Below, piece after piece: positions 50,327 to 59,115 of a stretch of DNA of 64,000 nt. Location: NCBI RefSeq assembly GCF_014641615.1, contig NZ_BMIB01000006.1:124001-188000 (forward strand), given 5' to 3'. Each line of letters begins with the position of its first letter. The stretch's first letter is position 1. Origin of the DNA: Filimonas zeae. GTDB lineage: Bacteria > Bacteroidota > Bacteroidia > Chitinophagales > Chitinophagaceae. Under the pieces are notes generated by a model. It saw nothing but the letters and a program-made list of their open reading frames with translations. It made no database searches and had not been told where the DNA came from. The translations under genes and the position numbers were made by a program.

Positions 50327-52624
50327 ATGATACCCATTGTATATAGTCTGCTTGCATTCAGCCTTATCACCACTTCTGTAACTGCGCAGCAGCGCATTAC
50401 CGATAAGGCGCTGGATGCGCTGGAAAAAAACAACAAAGAAGCAAAGCTGCTGGAAGATACAGACGACGACTTTAAAGGCCTTGCCAACGCCACCAGCTGG
50501 CAGGAAGAGAGCGCCGTAATACTGGCCCAGAAAACCAGTTTCAGCTTTGATAAAAAAAGCCTGAGCGTAGGAGGCCGTATAGGCCGTAACCTGCTGGGGC
50601 TGCTGTATGCCCCCTTTACCTTAGGCACTTCCATTGTACTGGCCAACACCATTAACGAAACCAGTATTCTGGTACAGGAAACAGAAAGAAGGAAGATTCT
50701 GCTGCAGGATAAGTTTGCCGTAGAAAACTATTCCATCCTGTACTTCCGCCTGAGTGCAGAGGGTGATGCTTTTACCGCCCGTGTAATTAAAAAAGACGGC
50801 ACCCAAACAACAGTAGACCTTACAGACGCGGTACGGGTAGAGAACCCTTCTTCAGTACCGGCGCTGTTTACCAGCTATACCGACTCCAGGCCCAGCTATA
50901 GCTACCGCCCTACCTTTTATAAAGTAGCGGTGCCTGATATGGAAGAGGGCGATATTATTGAGTACGAGTACGTAAACTTTAACACTCAGAAGTATTCTCA
51001 GAATCCGGATTATAAAGAGTTTCAGCCAGTATACTACCTGTGTAACAGAAGTCTGCCTGTGGTAAAACAGGTGCTGGAAGTTGTTACCGAAGACGACCGT
51101 TATTACGTAAGCTACAAAAGCCAGAAAGGCGCACCTGACTTTATACAAACTACTGCCAAAGGCAACAAGGTATACCGTTGGACGGATAATAACCGCGACG
51201 CCCTTACCCGCGGACGTTTTGTAAACCGTTTGCTGCAACTGCCTTCTGTAAAGTTTCAGGTAGTATATGCCCGTAACAATAGCAAAAACCTGGTGTGGTT
51301 TAAAGACAACGAAGACCCTAAGAGCAATATTACCCTGGAGCAATTATCTGAAAAAGCAAAAACCTTCTGGTTTAACCCTGGTAAGCTGCGTACTACCGGT
51401 GAGTATACAGATGGCCTGAAAGCCAACTTTGAAGAAACCGCTAAGGGCATTTACAAGGGCATGAAAAAGAAAGGCATTACCAATACCACTGATGATGAGT
51501 ATGTGCGTAAAGCTTACTACAGCATACGCGCTCAAACGCTGTATAACAACTGGAGCGATTTTGCTTTTGCTAAAATCTACTCTGCACTGCTGGCTAAAAA
51601 TGATATTGCGCACGAGATTATTGTAACTACTGCCAACAACGAAACCACCATTGAAGCGGCTTCCTTTGCACAGGAACTGAAATGGCTGATACGTTGTAAG
51701 AATAAATACTACGCCAATCCGGATGAGCACCGCAACCCGGAAGAGCTGCCCTCGGAGGTATGTGGTAACCCTTCTGTACGCTTTAACGCGCTGAAAGAAG
51801 AAGGCAAGCCTACTATAGAGCCTCTGCCACAGTCTGACACACTGGCCAATACCCTTATTGCCAACATTAAGGTAAGCCTGAATCATACGGAAACCAGCGA
51901 CCTGCTGAACGTAGATAAAACAGTAGAAGCACAGGGCCTGGTTAAAGATGATTTAACCGATGAGATACTGGCCTATACGCCGTTTATGGAAACTGACTTC
52001 CGCAACTACGATGGCACCGGTATGTGGGAAGGTATGAACTCCCAGCAGGAAGCGAAAGCTATCAGCAACTTTAATGAGCAAAAGAAAGAGTGGCGCGAAG
52101 AGAAACCTAAAATGATGAAGGCGATGGCAGAGGACTATTACGACTTTGCCGTAACCGACTACGCCTCTTTTAAACTGATGCAGGATGGCCGCAGCTTTAA
52201 GAAGAACGTATTAAAGTACAACGAGATTTATACGCTGGACGATGCGGTTAACACCGTGGGTGATGATCTGCTGCTGTCTATTCCCAACCTGGCAGGCGGC
52301 TCGCAGGGCAAGCTGAAGAAAGAAGAACTTACCCGCACCCTGCCGGTATATCTGGAATATGCCCGCGCTTATAACTACAATATAACCTGCCCCATACCTG
52401 CCGGTTATACCGCCCGTGGTGTAGAAAGCCTTTCCAGAGAAGTAAGAAACGAAGCAGGCTCTTTTACTGTTAAAGGCCGTATTGACAATAACAACGTGAT
52501 TATTGAAGTACGCAAAACCTTTAACAAGAGTGAGGTGAGCGCGCAGCAGTGGCCGCTGATTACAGAATTGCTGAAAGCTGCTTATGGTTTTTCTAAAGCT
52601 AAAATCTTATTCAGCAAGAGTTAG
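50327..52624 (+). CDS. DUF3857-type exported protein lacking the transglutaminase Cys
   Basis: 765 residues with a signal peptide (cleavage after SVTAQ). DUF3857-like N-terminal region (about 100-310; FYKVAVPDMEEGDIIEYEYV) and a transglutaminase-like fold (about 380-480). The position that carries GDC-G in its neighbour reads NNWSDFAFAKIYSALLAKND, so the nucleophile is missing and the protein is probably non-catalytic. The C-terminus resembles its neighbour's. Same operon (26-nt gap), so the pair may work together. Ends before the copy 4 hairpin. Confidence 0.75.
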   Translation: MIPIVYSLLAFSLITTSVTAQQRITDKALDALEKNNKEAKLLEDTDDDFKGLANATSWQEESAVILAQKTSFSFDKKSLSVGGRIGRNLLGLLYAPFTLGTSIVLANTINETSILVQETERRKILLQDKFAVENYSILYFRLSAEGDAFTARVIKKDGTQTTVDLTDAVRVENPSSVPALFTSYTDSRPSYSYRPTFYKVAVPDMEEGDIIEYEYVNFNTQKYSQNPDYKEFQPVYYLCNRSLPVVKQVLEVVTEDDRYYVSYKSQKGAPDFIQTTAKGNKVYRWTDNNRDALTRGRFVNRLLQLPSVKFQVVYARNNSKNLVWFKDNEDPKSNITLEQLSEKAKTFWFNPGKLRTTGEYTDGLKANFEETAKGIYKGMKKKGITNTTDDEYVRKAYYSIRAQTLYNNWSDFAFAKIYSALLAKNDIAHEIIVTTANNETTIEAASFAQELKWLIRCKNKYYANPDEHRNPEELPSEVCGNPSVRFNALKEEGKPTIEPLPQSDTLANTLIANIKVSLNHTETSDLLNVDKTVEAQGLVKDDLTDEILAYTPFMETDFRNYDGTGMWEGMNSQQEAKAISNFNEQKKEWREEKPKMMKAMAEDYYDFAVTDYASFKLMQDGRSFKKNVLKYNEIYTLDDAVNTVGDDLLLSIPNLAGGSQGKLKKEELTRTLPVYLEYARAYNYNITCPIPAGYTARGVESLSREVRNEAGSFTVKGRIDNNNVIIEVRKTFNKSEVSAQQWPLITELLKAAYGFSKAKILFSKS

Positions 52625-52690
52625 TATAGTATCTATATACACAAACGGTTGCCTGTTGTGGATATAACAACATTCCGTTCCAAAAAAATT

Positions 52691-52730
52691 AAAACGTGGG
52701 TGTATCAAAGTATGATACACCCACGTTTTT
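52691..52730. terminator. Bidirectional hairpin terminator, GGTGTATC family copy 4
   Basis: AAAACGTGGGTGTATCA (52691-52707) pairs perfectly with 52713-52729, 5-nt loop, with T run. Convergent junction between the DUF3857 operon and yjjG. Confidence 0.9.
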
Positions 52731-52853
52731 TATTCCTTACACGCAACCGCCAACATCAATACTGTTTAAGCCTGCGTTATTTCTTTACGTTATGCTTTAT
52801 TACTGGCAGGCATATAGTCTCCCAGCCAATACCTGCCTGCACTATCCTCTAAC

Positions 52854-53552
52854 TTAAAAGATAGCTTCCAGCTCTTTCAGGTGCAGCACCGTATAAGTTG
52901 GTTGCACATGCGGCGTTACATTCAGATGATTTACGAACACCGTATCCAGCCCTGCATTCATTCCCCCCTGTATATCTGCATCCAGGTTATCGCCAATCAT
53001 AATGCTCTCTGATACCGAAGCGCCGGTTGCCTTCAACGCGTATTCAAATATCTCTTTATGCGGCTTCAGGCTGTTGCACCGCTGTGAGGTGAACATCTCT
53101 TCAAAGTAGCTGGTGAGGTTGCTGCTTTCCAGCTTACAACGTTGTACTTCATCAAAGCCATTGGTGATGAGGTGCATACGGTAACCTTTATCGCGCAGGT
53201 AATTCAATATTTCTACGGTGTAGGGAAACAAGTTGGTGCGGTACGGCAGGCGGTCCAGAAACTGAACCGACATGGTTTTGGATAAAGGTTCATCGCCTAT
53301 CTTAAAATCCAGCAGGGTAAACCACATCCGCTTCCAGCGTAGTTCTTCCTGTTTAATAAATCCTTTGGTGTATCTGTCCCACAAACGATCATTATGAAAA
53401 CTATAACGTTCAAAAAAAAGGGTCATATCATGCACTCCGCGTGCCTCCAGCTGGTTATGGGCATATAGTTCCCTCAGTGTGTCACGTGCATTCGCCTCAA
53501 AATCCCACAGGGTGTGATCCAGATCAAAGAAGATATGTTTGTATTCAGCCAT
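52854..53552 (-). CDS. yjjG: YjjG family noncanonical pyrimidine nucleotidase (HAD)
   Basis: 232 residues from ATG 53552. HAD motif I KHIFFDLDHTLWDFEANARD, whose WDFEANA extension marks YjjG; motif II LITNGFDEVQ; Lys in SLKPHKEIFEYAL; motif IV MIGDNLDADIQGGMNAGLDT. Dephosphorylates unusual pyrimidine nucleotides (house cleaning). A -7 box sits 3 nt before the ATG. Confidence 0.93.
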   Translation of the reverse strand: MAEYKHIFFDLDHTLWDFEANARDTLRELYAHNQLEARGVHDMTLFFERYSFHNDRLWDRYTKGFIKQEELRWKRMWFTLLDFKIGDEPLSKTMSVQFLDRLPYRTNLFPYTVEILNYLRDKGYRMHLITNGFDEVQRCKLESSNLTSYFEEMFTSQRCNSLKPHKEIFEYALKATGASVSESIMIGDNLDADIQGGMNAGLDTVFVNHLNVTPHVQPTYTVLHLKELEAIF

Positions 53553-53555
53553 ACT

Positions 53556-53563
53556 CAAAGGTA
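53556..53563 (-). promoter_or_regulatory. -7 box TACCTTTG abutting the yjjG start codon
   Basis: Exact TAnnTTTG on the minus strand with only 3 nt before the ATG at 53552, consistent with a leaderless mRNA. Confidence 0.55.
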
Positions 53564-53642
53564 TTGCTTACCTGCCGGATAAAAGGATTGCCCGATATTT
53601 GTTGCTTTAAAATTCACATTCCGTTGATAAATACAGCAGGCT

Positions 53643-54350
53643 ATGAATATTGTAATAACAGGAGCATCTAAAGGATTAGGAAGAGCGATTGCCGAGAAAT
53701 TTGGTGAAGACAAACAAGGACACGGCATTTTTTTATGCGCCCGTAACAAAGAGCAACTGAGAGCTTTTGCGTTGGAGCTGCAAGGCCGTTTTCCACGTAC
53801 CAATGTACAATACTATGCCTGCGATGTAAGTAAACCGGCCGAAGTACAGGAGTTTGCTAACTGGTTACTGCAACAGAACATTCGCATAGATGTTTTGGTA
53901 AACAATGCGGGGCAGTTTATACCCGGCAGTGTACACAGCGAACCGGCGGGCGCTTTACAGCAAATGATAGAAACCAATCTTTACAGTGCCTATAATCTAA
54001 CCCGCGCTTTGCTGCCTGCGATGATGCAGGCAGCGCAGGGTCATATTTTTAACATGTGCTCTATTGCCTCTTTACAGGCGTATGCCAACGGTGGCGCCTA
54101 CAGCATCAGCAAGTTTGCGTTGGCAGGGTTTTCTAAAAACCTGCGGGAAGAAATGAAGCCGCATAACATTAAAGTTACCGCCGTATATCCCGGTGCTGCA
54201 TATACCGATTCCTGGAGTGGCTCAGGTGTAGATCCTAAGCGCATTATGGAAGCGGCTGATGTGGCAGCACTTATTTATGCAGCTTCCTTTTTATCGCCAC
54301 AGGCTTGTGTGGAAGATATTATTCTGCGTCCGCAACTGGGCGACCTGTAG
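53643..54350 (+). CDS. Short-chain dehydrogenase/reductase
   Basis: 235 residues. NAD(P)-binding TGASKGLGRAIAEKFG at the N-terminus, VLVNNAGQF, catalytic Ser in MCSIASLQAY and YSISKFALAGF (YxxxK). Classical SDR; substrate unknown. Divergent from yjjG with a 90-nt gap and converging on the GH26 gene. Confidence 0.93.
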   Translation: MNIVITGASKGLGRAIAEKFGEDKQGHGIFLCARNKEQLRAFALELQGRFPRTNVQYYACDVSKPAEVQEFANWLLQQNIRIDVLVNNAGQFIPGSVHSEPAGALQQMIETNLYSAYNLTRALLPAMMQAAQGHIFNMCSIASLQAYANGGAYSISKFALAGFSKNLREEMKPHNIKVTAVYPGAAYTDSWSGSGVDPKRIMEAADVAALIYAASFLSPQACVEDIILRPQLGDL

Positions 54351-54361
54351 GCACCTCCGCT

Positions 54362-55516
54362 TTATAAAACAGGGGGTTGATACAGTTTTGCATCCGTAGC
54401 CTCCTGTTGAAAGAAGGTTTGTGGCAAAGCATAGAAATGTTTGAAGTCTTCTGCGGATACATCACCTACGTATGGCACGTAGTAATGCATGCGCGGGGGC
54501 TTCATGTATTCATTCCAGCCGGCATTGCGCCATAGCAGCACATACGATATTTTATGGTCGCCTATTGCTTTCAGCAGTTTGTCTGTCCACCAGCGGGCAT
54601 AGGGTATCTGCTCGTAGCCGGTTTCGGCTATGGCAAACAGTTTTCCTTTTTCATTGGCAATCTTTTCTATTACTGCCAGATCACGCTCGCAGTTCTTTTC
54701 AAAAGCATCGCTCTTTGCAGGGTCGTCATACTGATAGGTATCAAAACTTAATGCGTCTGCCATATCATCGCCGGGGTAACGGGCCAGAAAATGGTCTGCG
54801 GTTTCAAAGCCACCGCTGGTGTTGTATACAATCAGCAGGTTGTGCAGGTTCTTTACCTGGCGCAGGTAATAGATGGTAAAGCGCCAGAGTGTAACAAATT
54901 CAATATCGCTACAGGTGTTGCGGCACCACCAGAACCAGTTACCGGTAAGTTCATGAAAAGGCCGGAATAATAACGGGATGGGTTCGCCTTTGCTGCCTTT
55001 AAGCGTGGATATATAGGCCGCTGCTTTATCCAGCCAACCTTTATACAGCTCATGATTTTCGCCGCCGGGTAATATGGTGGCTACGGTGTTGTGCGTGGTA
55101 TCCCAGGCGTTTTTACCACCACCTAACGGGCTGGGCATGTGCCAGCTGAAGGTATTGATGCCACCGCGCTCATATACCTGCTTTATATATTTCCGCTGCT
55201 CTTTAAAAGGTACACCGTCCAGGTCTTTGGCCTGATCGCTTTCTATACCTGCCAGATCCCAGCCATATACTGCGGGATGATCGCCGGTTACATTTTTAAC
55301 ATCACAGCTGTCTTTGTTGTATTTCCAGTGAACACCGTAGGCCAGTGCATCCTGATGGCCGAAGAAATAGCCGGTAGCAGCCATGCGTTTCATATTCTGA
55401 TACAGATGCACCATTTCCGGAGTGGCGTGAGTATCGGCAGGCAACAAGCCGTTCTGCGCAGAGGCAGTAACACTTATGCAGGCAGCCAGTAAAGCGGTAG
55501 ATAACAGTTGTTTCAT
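54362..55516 (-). CDS. GH26 beta-mannanase, secreted
   Basis: 384 residues with a signal peptide (cleavage after VTASAQ). GH26 TIM barrel: E189 in RPFHELTGNWFWWC is the acid/base and E298 in FAIAETGYEQIPYARWWTD the nucleophile. GHQDALAYGV and HMPSPLGGG are also typical. Cleaves internal beta-1,4-mannosyl bonds of mannan. Not linked to SusC/SusD genes here; monocistronic. Confidence 0.94.
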   Translation of the reverse strand: MKQLLSTALLAACISVTASAQNGLLPADTHATPEMVHLYQNMKRMAATGYFFGHQDALAYGVHWKYNKDSCDVKNVTGDHPAVYGWDLAGIESDQAKDLDGVPFKEQRKYIKQVYERGGINTFSWHMPSPLGGGKNAWDTTHNTVATILPGGENHELYKGWLDKAAAYISTLKGSKGEPIPLLFRPFHELTGNWFWWCRNTCSDIEFVTLWRFTIYYLRQVKNLHNLLIVYNTSGGFETADHFLARYPGDDMADALSFDTYQYDDPAKSDAFEKNCERDLAVIEKIANEKGKLFAIAETGYEQIPYARWWTDKLLKAIGDHKISYVLLWRNAGWNEYMKPPRMHYYVPYVGDVSAEDFKHFYALPQTFFQQEATDAKLYQPPVL

Positions 55517-55659
55517 ACGGCAATAAATAGTAGCACAAAGCTAGGGGCAAGGGTAGCCCGCCTGTGAATACTATTTTAACTAATGCTTATACTTTTCCGT
55601 GAAGCCGGTAAGGTAAAGCGCAGCGTACGCAGCAATCAGGAAGCCTCAGGAAAAACAAA

Positions 55660-55680
55660 CCCGGTGTTTGAGGCACCGGG
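55660..55680. terminator. Hairpin terminator downstream of pheS
   Basis: CCCGGTG (55660-55666) pairs with CACCGGG (55674-55680); located 14 nt beyond the pheS stop on the minus strand. Core resembles 13629-13653. Confidence 0.75.
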
Positions 55681-55693
55681 CTTGATAAGCTAT

Positions 55694-56722
55694 TTAAACA
55701 CTTCCTGTAAACTGGTCCAGGAACCTGACATCGTTTTGTGAATATAAACGCAGATCGTTTACACGATACTTCAGCTGGCATATCCTTTCCATACCCATAC
55801 CAAAGGCAAAGCCGGTGTATTTGTTAGAGTCGATACCAAAGTTGTCCAGCATTTTAGGATGCACCATGCCACAACCCAGAATTTCTACCCAGCCGGTGTG
55901 TTTACACAGAGAGCAGCCTTTACCGCCACATACGGTACAGCTGATGTCCATTTCGGCACTGGGCTCTGTGAACGGGAAGTAAGACGGACGGAAACGGATT
56001 TTAACATCCTTACCAAACATTTCCTGTACAAAGAAGTACAGTGTCTGCTTCAGATCAGCAAAGCTTACATGCTCATCAATATACAAGCCTTCTACCTGGT
56101 GAAAGAAACAATGCGCCCGGGCGCTGATGGTTTCGTTACGGTATACACGGCCTGGGCAGATGATACGGATAGGCGGCTTTTGCTTTTCCATTACACGTGC
56201 CTGCACGCTGCTGGTATGTGTACGCAATACCCAATCCGGGTTCTGCAGAATGTAAAACGTATCCTGCATATCACGCGCGGTATGGTTTTCCGGCATGTTC
56301 AGTGCAGTAAAGTTGTGCCAGTCGTCTTCAATTTCCGGGCCTTCTGCTACGGCAAATCCCAGTCTTTTAAAGATGGATACAATCTGGTTGCGTACAATGC
56401 TGATGGGGTGACGGCCACCTGCATTTACCGGCGTACCGGGTAAGGTCCAGTCAAAATCAACACCCGCCTGCTCGCCGGAACCACCTGCCTGTTTCAGGCT
56501 TTCCCATTTTTCCTCAGCCAGTTGTTTCAGGTCGTTCATCACCTGTCCAAACTGTTTCTTCTGGTCGTTGGGAATATTTTTCATCTCACCCATCAGGCCT
56601 TTGATAACGCCTTTGGTACCGAGATATTTAATACGAAATTGTTCTGCAACATCCGCTTCAGTACCGGCAAAGGCACCAATTTCCTGCTTCAGTTCTTCAA
56701 TCTGTTGTAACAGTTGTTCCAT
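55694..56722 (-). CDS. pheS: Phenylalanine-tRNA ligase alpha subunit
   Basis: 342 residues, normal length. N-terminal coiled coil (LLQQIEELKQEIGAFAGTEA), class II core with motif 2 (VYRNETISARAHCFFHQVEG), FRPSYFPFTEPSAEMDISC and motif 3 GFAFGMGMERICQLKY. Joined with PheT (not in the window) it charges tRNA-Phe. A four-cysteine insert (SCTVCGGKGCSLCKHTGWVE) could bind zinc. 36 nt downstream of prfA on the same strand. Confidence 0.96.
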   Translation of the reverse strand: MEQLLQQIEELKQEIGAFAGTEADVAEQFRIKYLGTKGVIKGLMGEMKNIPNDQKKQFGQVMNDLKQLAEEKWESLKQAGGSGEQAGVDFDWTLPGTPVNAGGRHPISIVRNQIVSIFKRLGFAVAEGPEIEDDWHNFTALNMPENHTARDMQDTFYILQNPDWVLRTHTSSVQARVMEKQKPPIRIICPGRVYRNETISARAHCFFHQVEGLYIDEHVSFADLKQTLYFFVQEMFGKDVKIRFRPSYFPFTEPSAEMDISCTVCGGKGCSLCKHTGWVEILGCGMVHPKMLDNFGIDSNKYTGFAFGMGMERICQLKYRVNDLRLYSQNDVRFLDQFTGSV

Positions 56723-56758
56723 TGGATGAATATAATAAAATCTGATACAGCCCTGCTG

Positions 56759-57826
56759 TTAAGAATTTTGTTTGGTGATTTTTTCCGCGTTCTCCGCTAC
56801 CTGCAATGCTTCAATAAACTCTTCAATTTCTCCGTTTACCACCGCATCCAGATTGTAAGAGGTTAAGCCGATACGGTGATCGGTTACGCGGCCCTGCGGC
56901 CAGTTATACGTGCGTATTTTGGCACTACGGTCACCGGTGCTTACCAGAGTTTTACGCTGGCGGGCAATTTCATCTTCCTGCTTACGCACCTGCTCTTCGT
57001 ACAGCTTGGTACGCATCATGGTCATAGCCTTTTCGCGGTTACCTAACTGGGTACGTTCAGTCTGACAGATGATCACCGTTCCGGTAGGTATGTGGGTTAA
57101 CATCACCTTGGTTTCCACCTTGTTTACGTTCTGTCCACCCGCACCACCGCTTCGGGAGGTTTCCATTTTAACATCGGCGGGGTTCAGTTCAAAATCCACT
57201 TCTTCTGCTTCGGGCATTACGGCCACGGTAGCAGCAGAGGTATGCACACGGCCCTGCGTTTCGGTATTAGGTACACGCTGTACACGGTGTACACCACTCT
57301 CAAACTTAAGGGTGCCATATACATCTTCCCCGGTTACTTCCACCATCACCTCTTTATAGCCGCCTACGGTGCCTTCGCTTTCGCTAACCACAGCAGTTTT
57401 CCAGCCTTTTTTAGAGCAATAGCGCAGGTACATATTCAGCAGATCTCCTGCAAACAGCGAAGCTTCGTCGCCACCGGTTCCTGCCCGTATTTCCAGTACA
57501 GCGTTCTTATCATCCTGCGGATCTTTGGGTATCAGCAGTTTGGTCAACAGCTTTTCCAATGCTACTTTTTTCTCCTCCAGCTCGGGCAGCTCCATCTTTG
57601 CCAGCTCGCGCAGCTCCTCATCAGTACCGTTCAGCGCGTCTTTGCTGAAGTTATAGTCGTCCATTACCCTACGATACTCCTCATAAGGCTGTACAATCTT
57701 TTCTAATTGTCTGTATTCTTTACTTTTCTGACCAAACTCCTTCTGATTATTGATAATCTCGGGGTTGGTGAGTGCAATACCGATTTGTTGAAAACGTGCC
57801 TTTATGGCATCTAACTGGTCTAACAT
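56759..57826 (-). CDS. prfA: Peptide chain release factor 1
   Basis: 355 residues, full length. Catalytic GGQ in SRSGGAGGQNVNKVETKVML, and the codon-recognition loop contains the P-x-T type element preceding it. The C-terminal RTYNWPQGRVTDHRIGLTSY is diagnostic of RF1. Terminates translation at UAA/UAG. Operon with pheS. The 5' leader begins with a hairpin. Confidence 0.96.
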   Translation of the reverse strand: MLDQLDAIKARFQQIGIALTNPEIINNQKEFGQKSKEYRQLEKIVQPYEEYRRVMDDYNFSKDALNGTDEELRELAKMELPELEEKKVALEKLLTKLLIPKDPQDDKNAVLEIRAGTGGDEASLFAGDLLNMYLRYCSKKGWKTAVVSESEGTVGGYKEVMVEVTGEDVYGTLKFESGVHRVQRVPNTETQGRVHTSAATVAVMPEAEEVDFELNPADVKMETSRSGGAGGQNVNKVETKVMLTHIPTGTVIICQTERTQLGNREKAMTMMRTKLYEEQVRKQEDEIARQRKTLVSTGDRSAKIRTYNWPQGRVTDHRIGLTSYNLDAVVNGEIEEFIEALQVAENAEKITKQNS

Positions 57827-57842
57827 CTTGTATGGTTTACCG

Positions 57843-57879
57843 CTTCAGGTGGTACAATTTTTATTGCATACGCCTGAAG
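57843..57879 (-). promoter_or_regulatory. Hairpin at the 5' end of the prfA leader
   Basis: On the RNA strand CTTCAGG (57879-57873) pairs with CCTGAAG (57849-57843), and an inner TGCAAT/ATTGTA stem forms with one wobble pair. It begins 7 nt after the -7 box, so it would sit at the extreme 5' end and could stabilise the mRNA. Confidence 0.5.
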
Positions 57880-57885
57880 TGGCGG

Positions 57886-57893
57886 CAAAATTA
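57886..57893 (-). promoter_or_regulatory. -7 box TAATTTTG of prfA-pheS
   Basis: Exact TAnnTTTG on the minus strand, 60 nt before the prfA start codon. Confidence 0.55.
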
Positions 57894-57923
57894 AGAGTTT
57901 TCGCCCGCATGCAGCGTGTCATG

Positions 57924-57931
57924 TAACTTTA
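57924..57931 (+). promoter_or_regulatory. -7-like box TAACTTTA abutting the amidohydrolase start codon
   Basis: One mismatch from TAnnTTTG, 4 nt before ATG 57936; leaderless transcript suggested. Confidence 0.45.
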
Positions 57932-57935
57932 CCGT

Positions 57936-59111
57936 ATGGCATATTTAAAATTTCAGGGAGAAGGGATATTCAACGGCCGGGAAATATTGCCTGCCCACCA
58001 GGTTCTGGTAACCAATGAGAAAGGTATTATTGAGGAAATTATACCAGCCACAGAGGCGGGTGCAGATGTGCAGCAGCACCAGGGGCTGCTTTGCCCTGGT
58101 TTTGTAAATACCCACTGCCACCTGGAACTGAGCCATATGAAAGGGCTGCTACCGGAAAAAACCGGCCTGGTAGATTTTGTAACCGGTGTAATGCAGCAAC
58201 GGAATTTCACCCCGGAAAAGATACAATCTGCCATGGCAGAAGCCGAAGCCGATATGCAGGCCGGCGGCATTGTAGCGGTAGGCGACATTTGTAATACTGA
58301 CCATACCATTACCCAAAAGGCACAAAGCCCGCTGCACTGGTACAACTTTATAGAAGTAAGCGGATTTATACCCCAATCGGCCCCGTTGCGGTTTGAGCAG
58401 GCGGTAAAAACCTATAACAGCTTTACAGAAAAGCTACCGGCTACCGGGCAGCACCAAACGGCTGTTACCCCGCACGCGCCCTATTCGGTATCCAATGCTT
58501 TGTTTGAACTGATTAATGGCTTTTCTGCGGGTAAGGTAATTTCTGTTCACAACCAGGAAACACCGGAAGAAGATGCTTTTTTCAGGAATGGCATTTCCCG
58601 TTTCCGGCAACTATACACTCAGCTGGGGGCAGACATTTCTTTTTTTGAGCACCCCGGCTGCTCATCCCTGCAACACTGGCTACCCCAGGTAACGCAGCCG
58701 GCGGCGGTATTGCTGGTGCACAATACCTGCACCACAGAAACCGATATCCGTTTTGCCCAGCAGGTGGCGGCAGGCAGGCAGCAAACGCTGTACTGGACCT
58801 TATGCCCCAATGCCAATTTATATATTGAGGGCCGGCTACCCCATGTAGAACAGTTACGCCAGAACCAGTGTGCCATTACTATAGGAACAGACAGCCTGGC
58901 CAGCAACTGGCAGCTGAGCATACTTTCCGAACTGCAAACCCTGCGCACCCACCTGCCCAATATACCGCTGAACGAGCTTTTGCAATGGGCCACCCTTAAC
59001 GGCGCACAGGCTTTACGCATGCACGACAAACTGGGCAGCTTTGAAAAAGGCAAACAGCCAGGTATATTGGTGGTAGATAAGCGGCTGGACAGTGTAAAAA
59101 GGCTGTTATAG
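57936..59111 (+). CDS. Amidohydrolase family deaminase (SsnA/TrzN-like)
   Basis: 391 residues. Metal-dependent TIM barrel: HxH in GFVNTHCHLELSHMKG, VTPHAPYSVSNALFE, His in VHNQETPEEDAFF, and the metal Asp in TIGTDSLASNWQLSILSEL. The subfamily includes chlorohydrolases and aminodeoxyfutalosine or adenosine-type deaminases. A role in the futalosine menaquinone route is possible but not supported by neighbours. Confidence 0.88.
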   Translation: MAYLKFQGEGIFNGREILPAHQVLVTNEKGIIEEIIPATEAGADVQQHQGLLCPGFVNTHCHLELSHMKGLLPEKTGLVDFVTGVMQQRNFTPEKIQSAMAEAEADMQAGGIVAVGDICNTDHTITQKAQSPLHWYNFIEVSGFIPQSAPLRFEQAVKTYNSFTEKLPATGQHQTAVTPHAPYSVSNALFELINGFSAGKVISVHNQETPEEDAFFRNGISRFRQLYTQLGADISFFEHPGCSSLQHWLPQVTQPAAVLLVHNTCTTETDIRFAQQVAAGRQQTLYWTLCPNANLYIEGRLPHVEQLRQNQCAITIGTDSLASNWQLSILSELQTLRTHLPNIPLNELLQWATLNGAQALRMHDKLGSFEKGKQPGILVVDKRLDSVKRLL

Positions 59112-59115
59112 CCTT

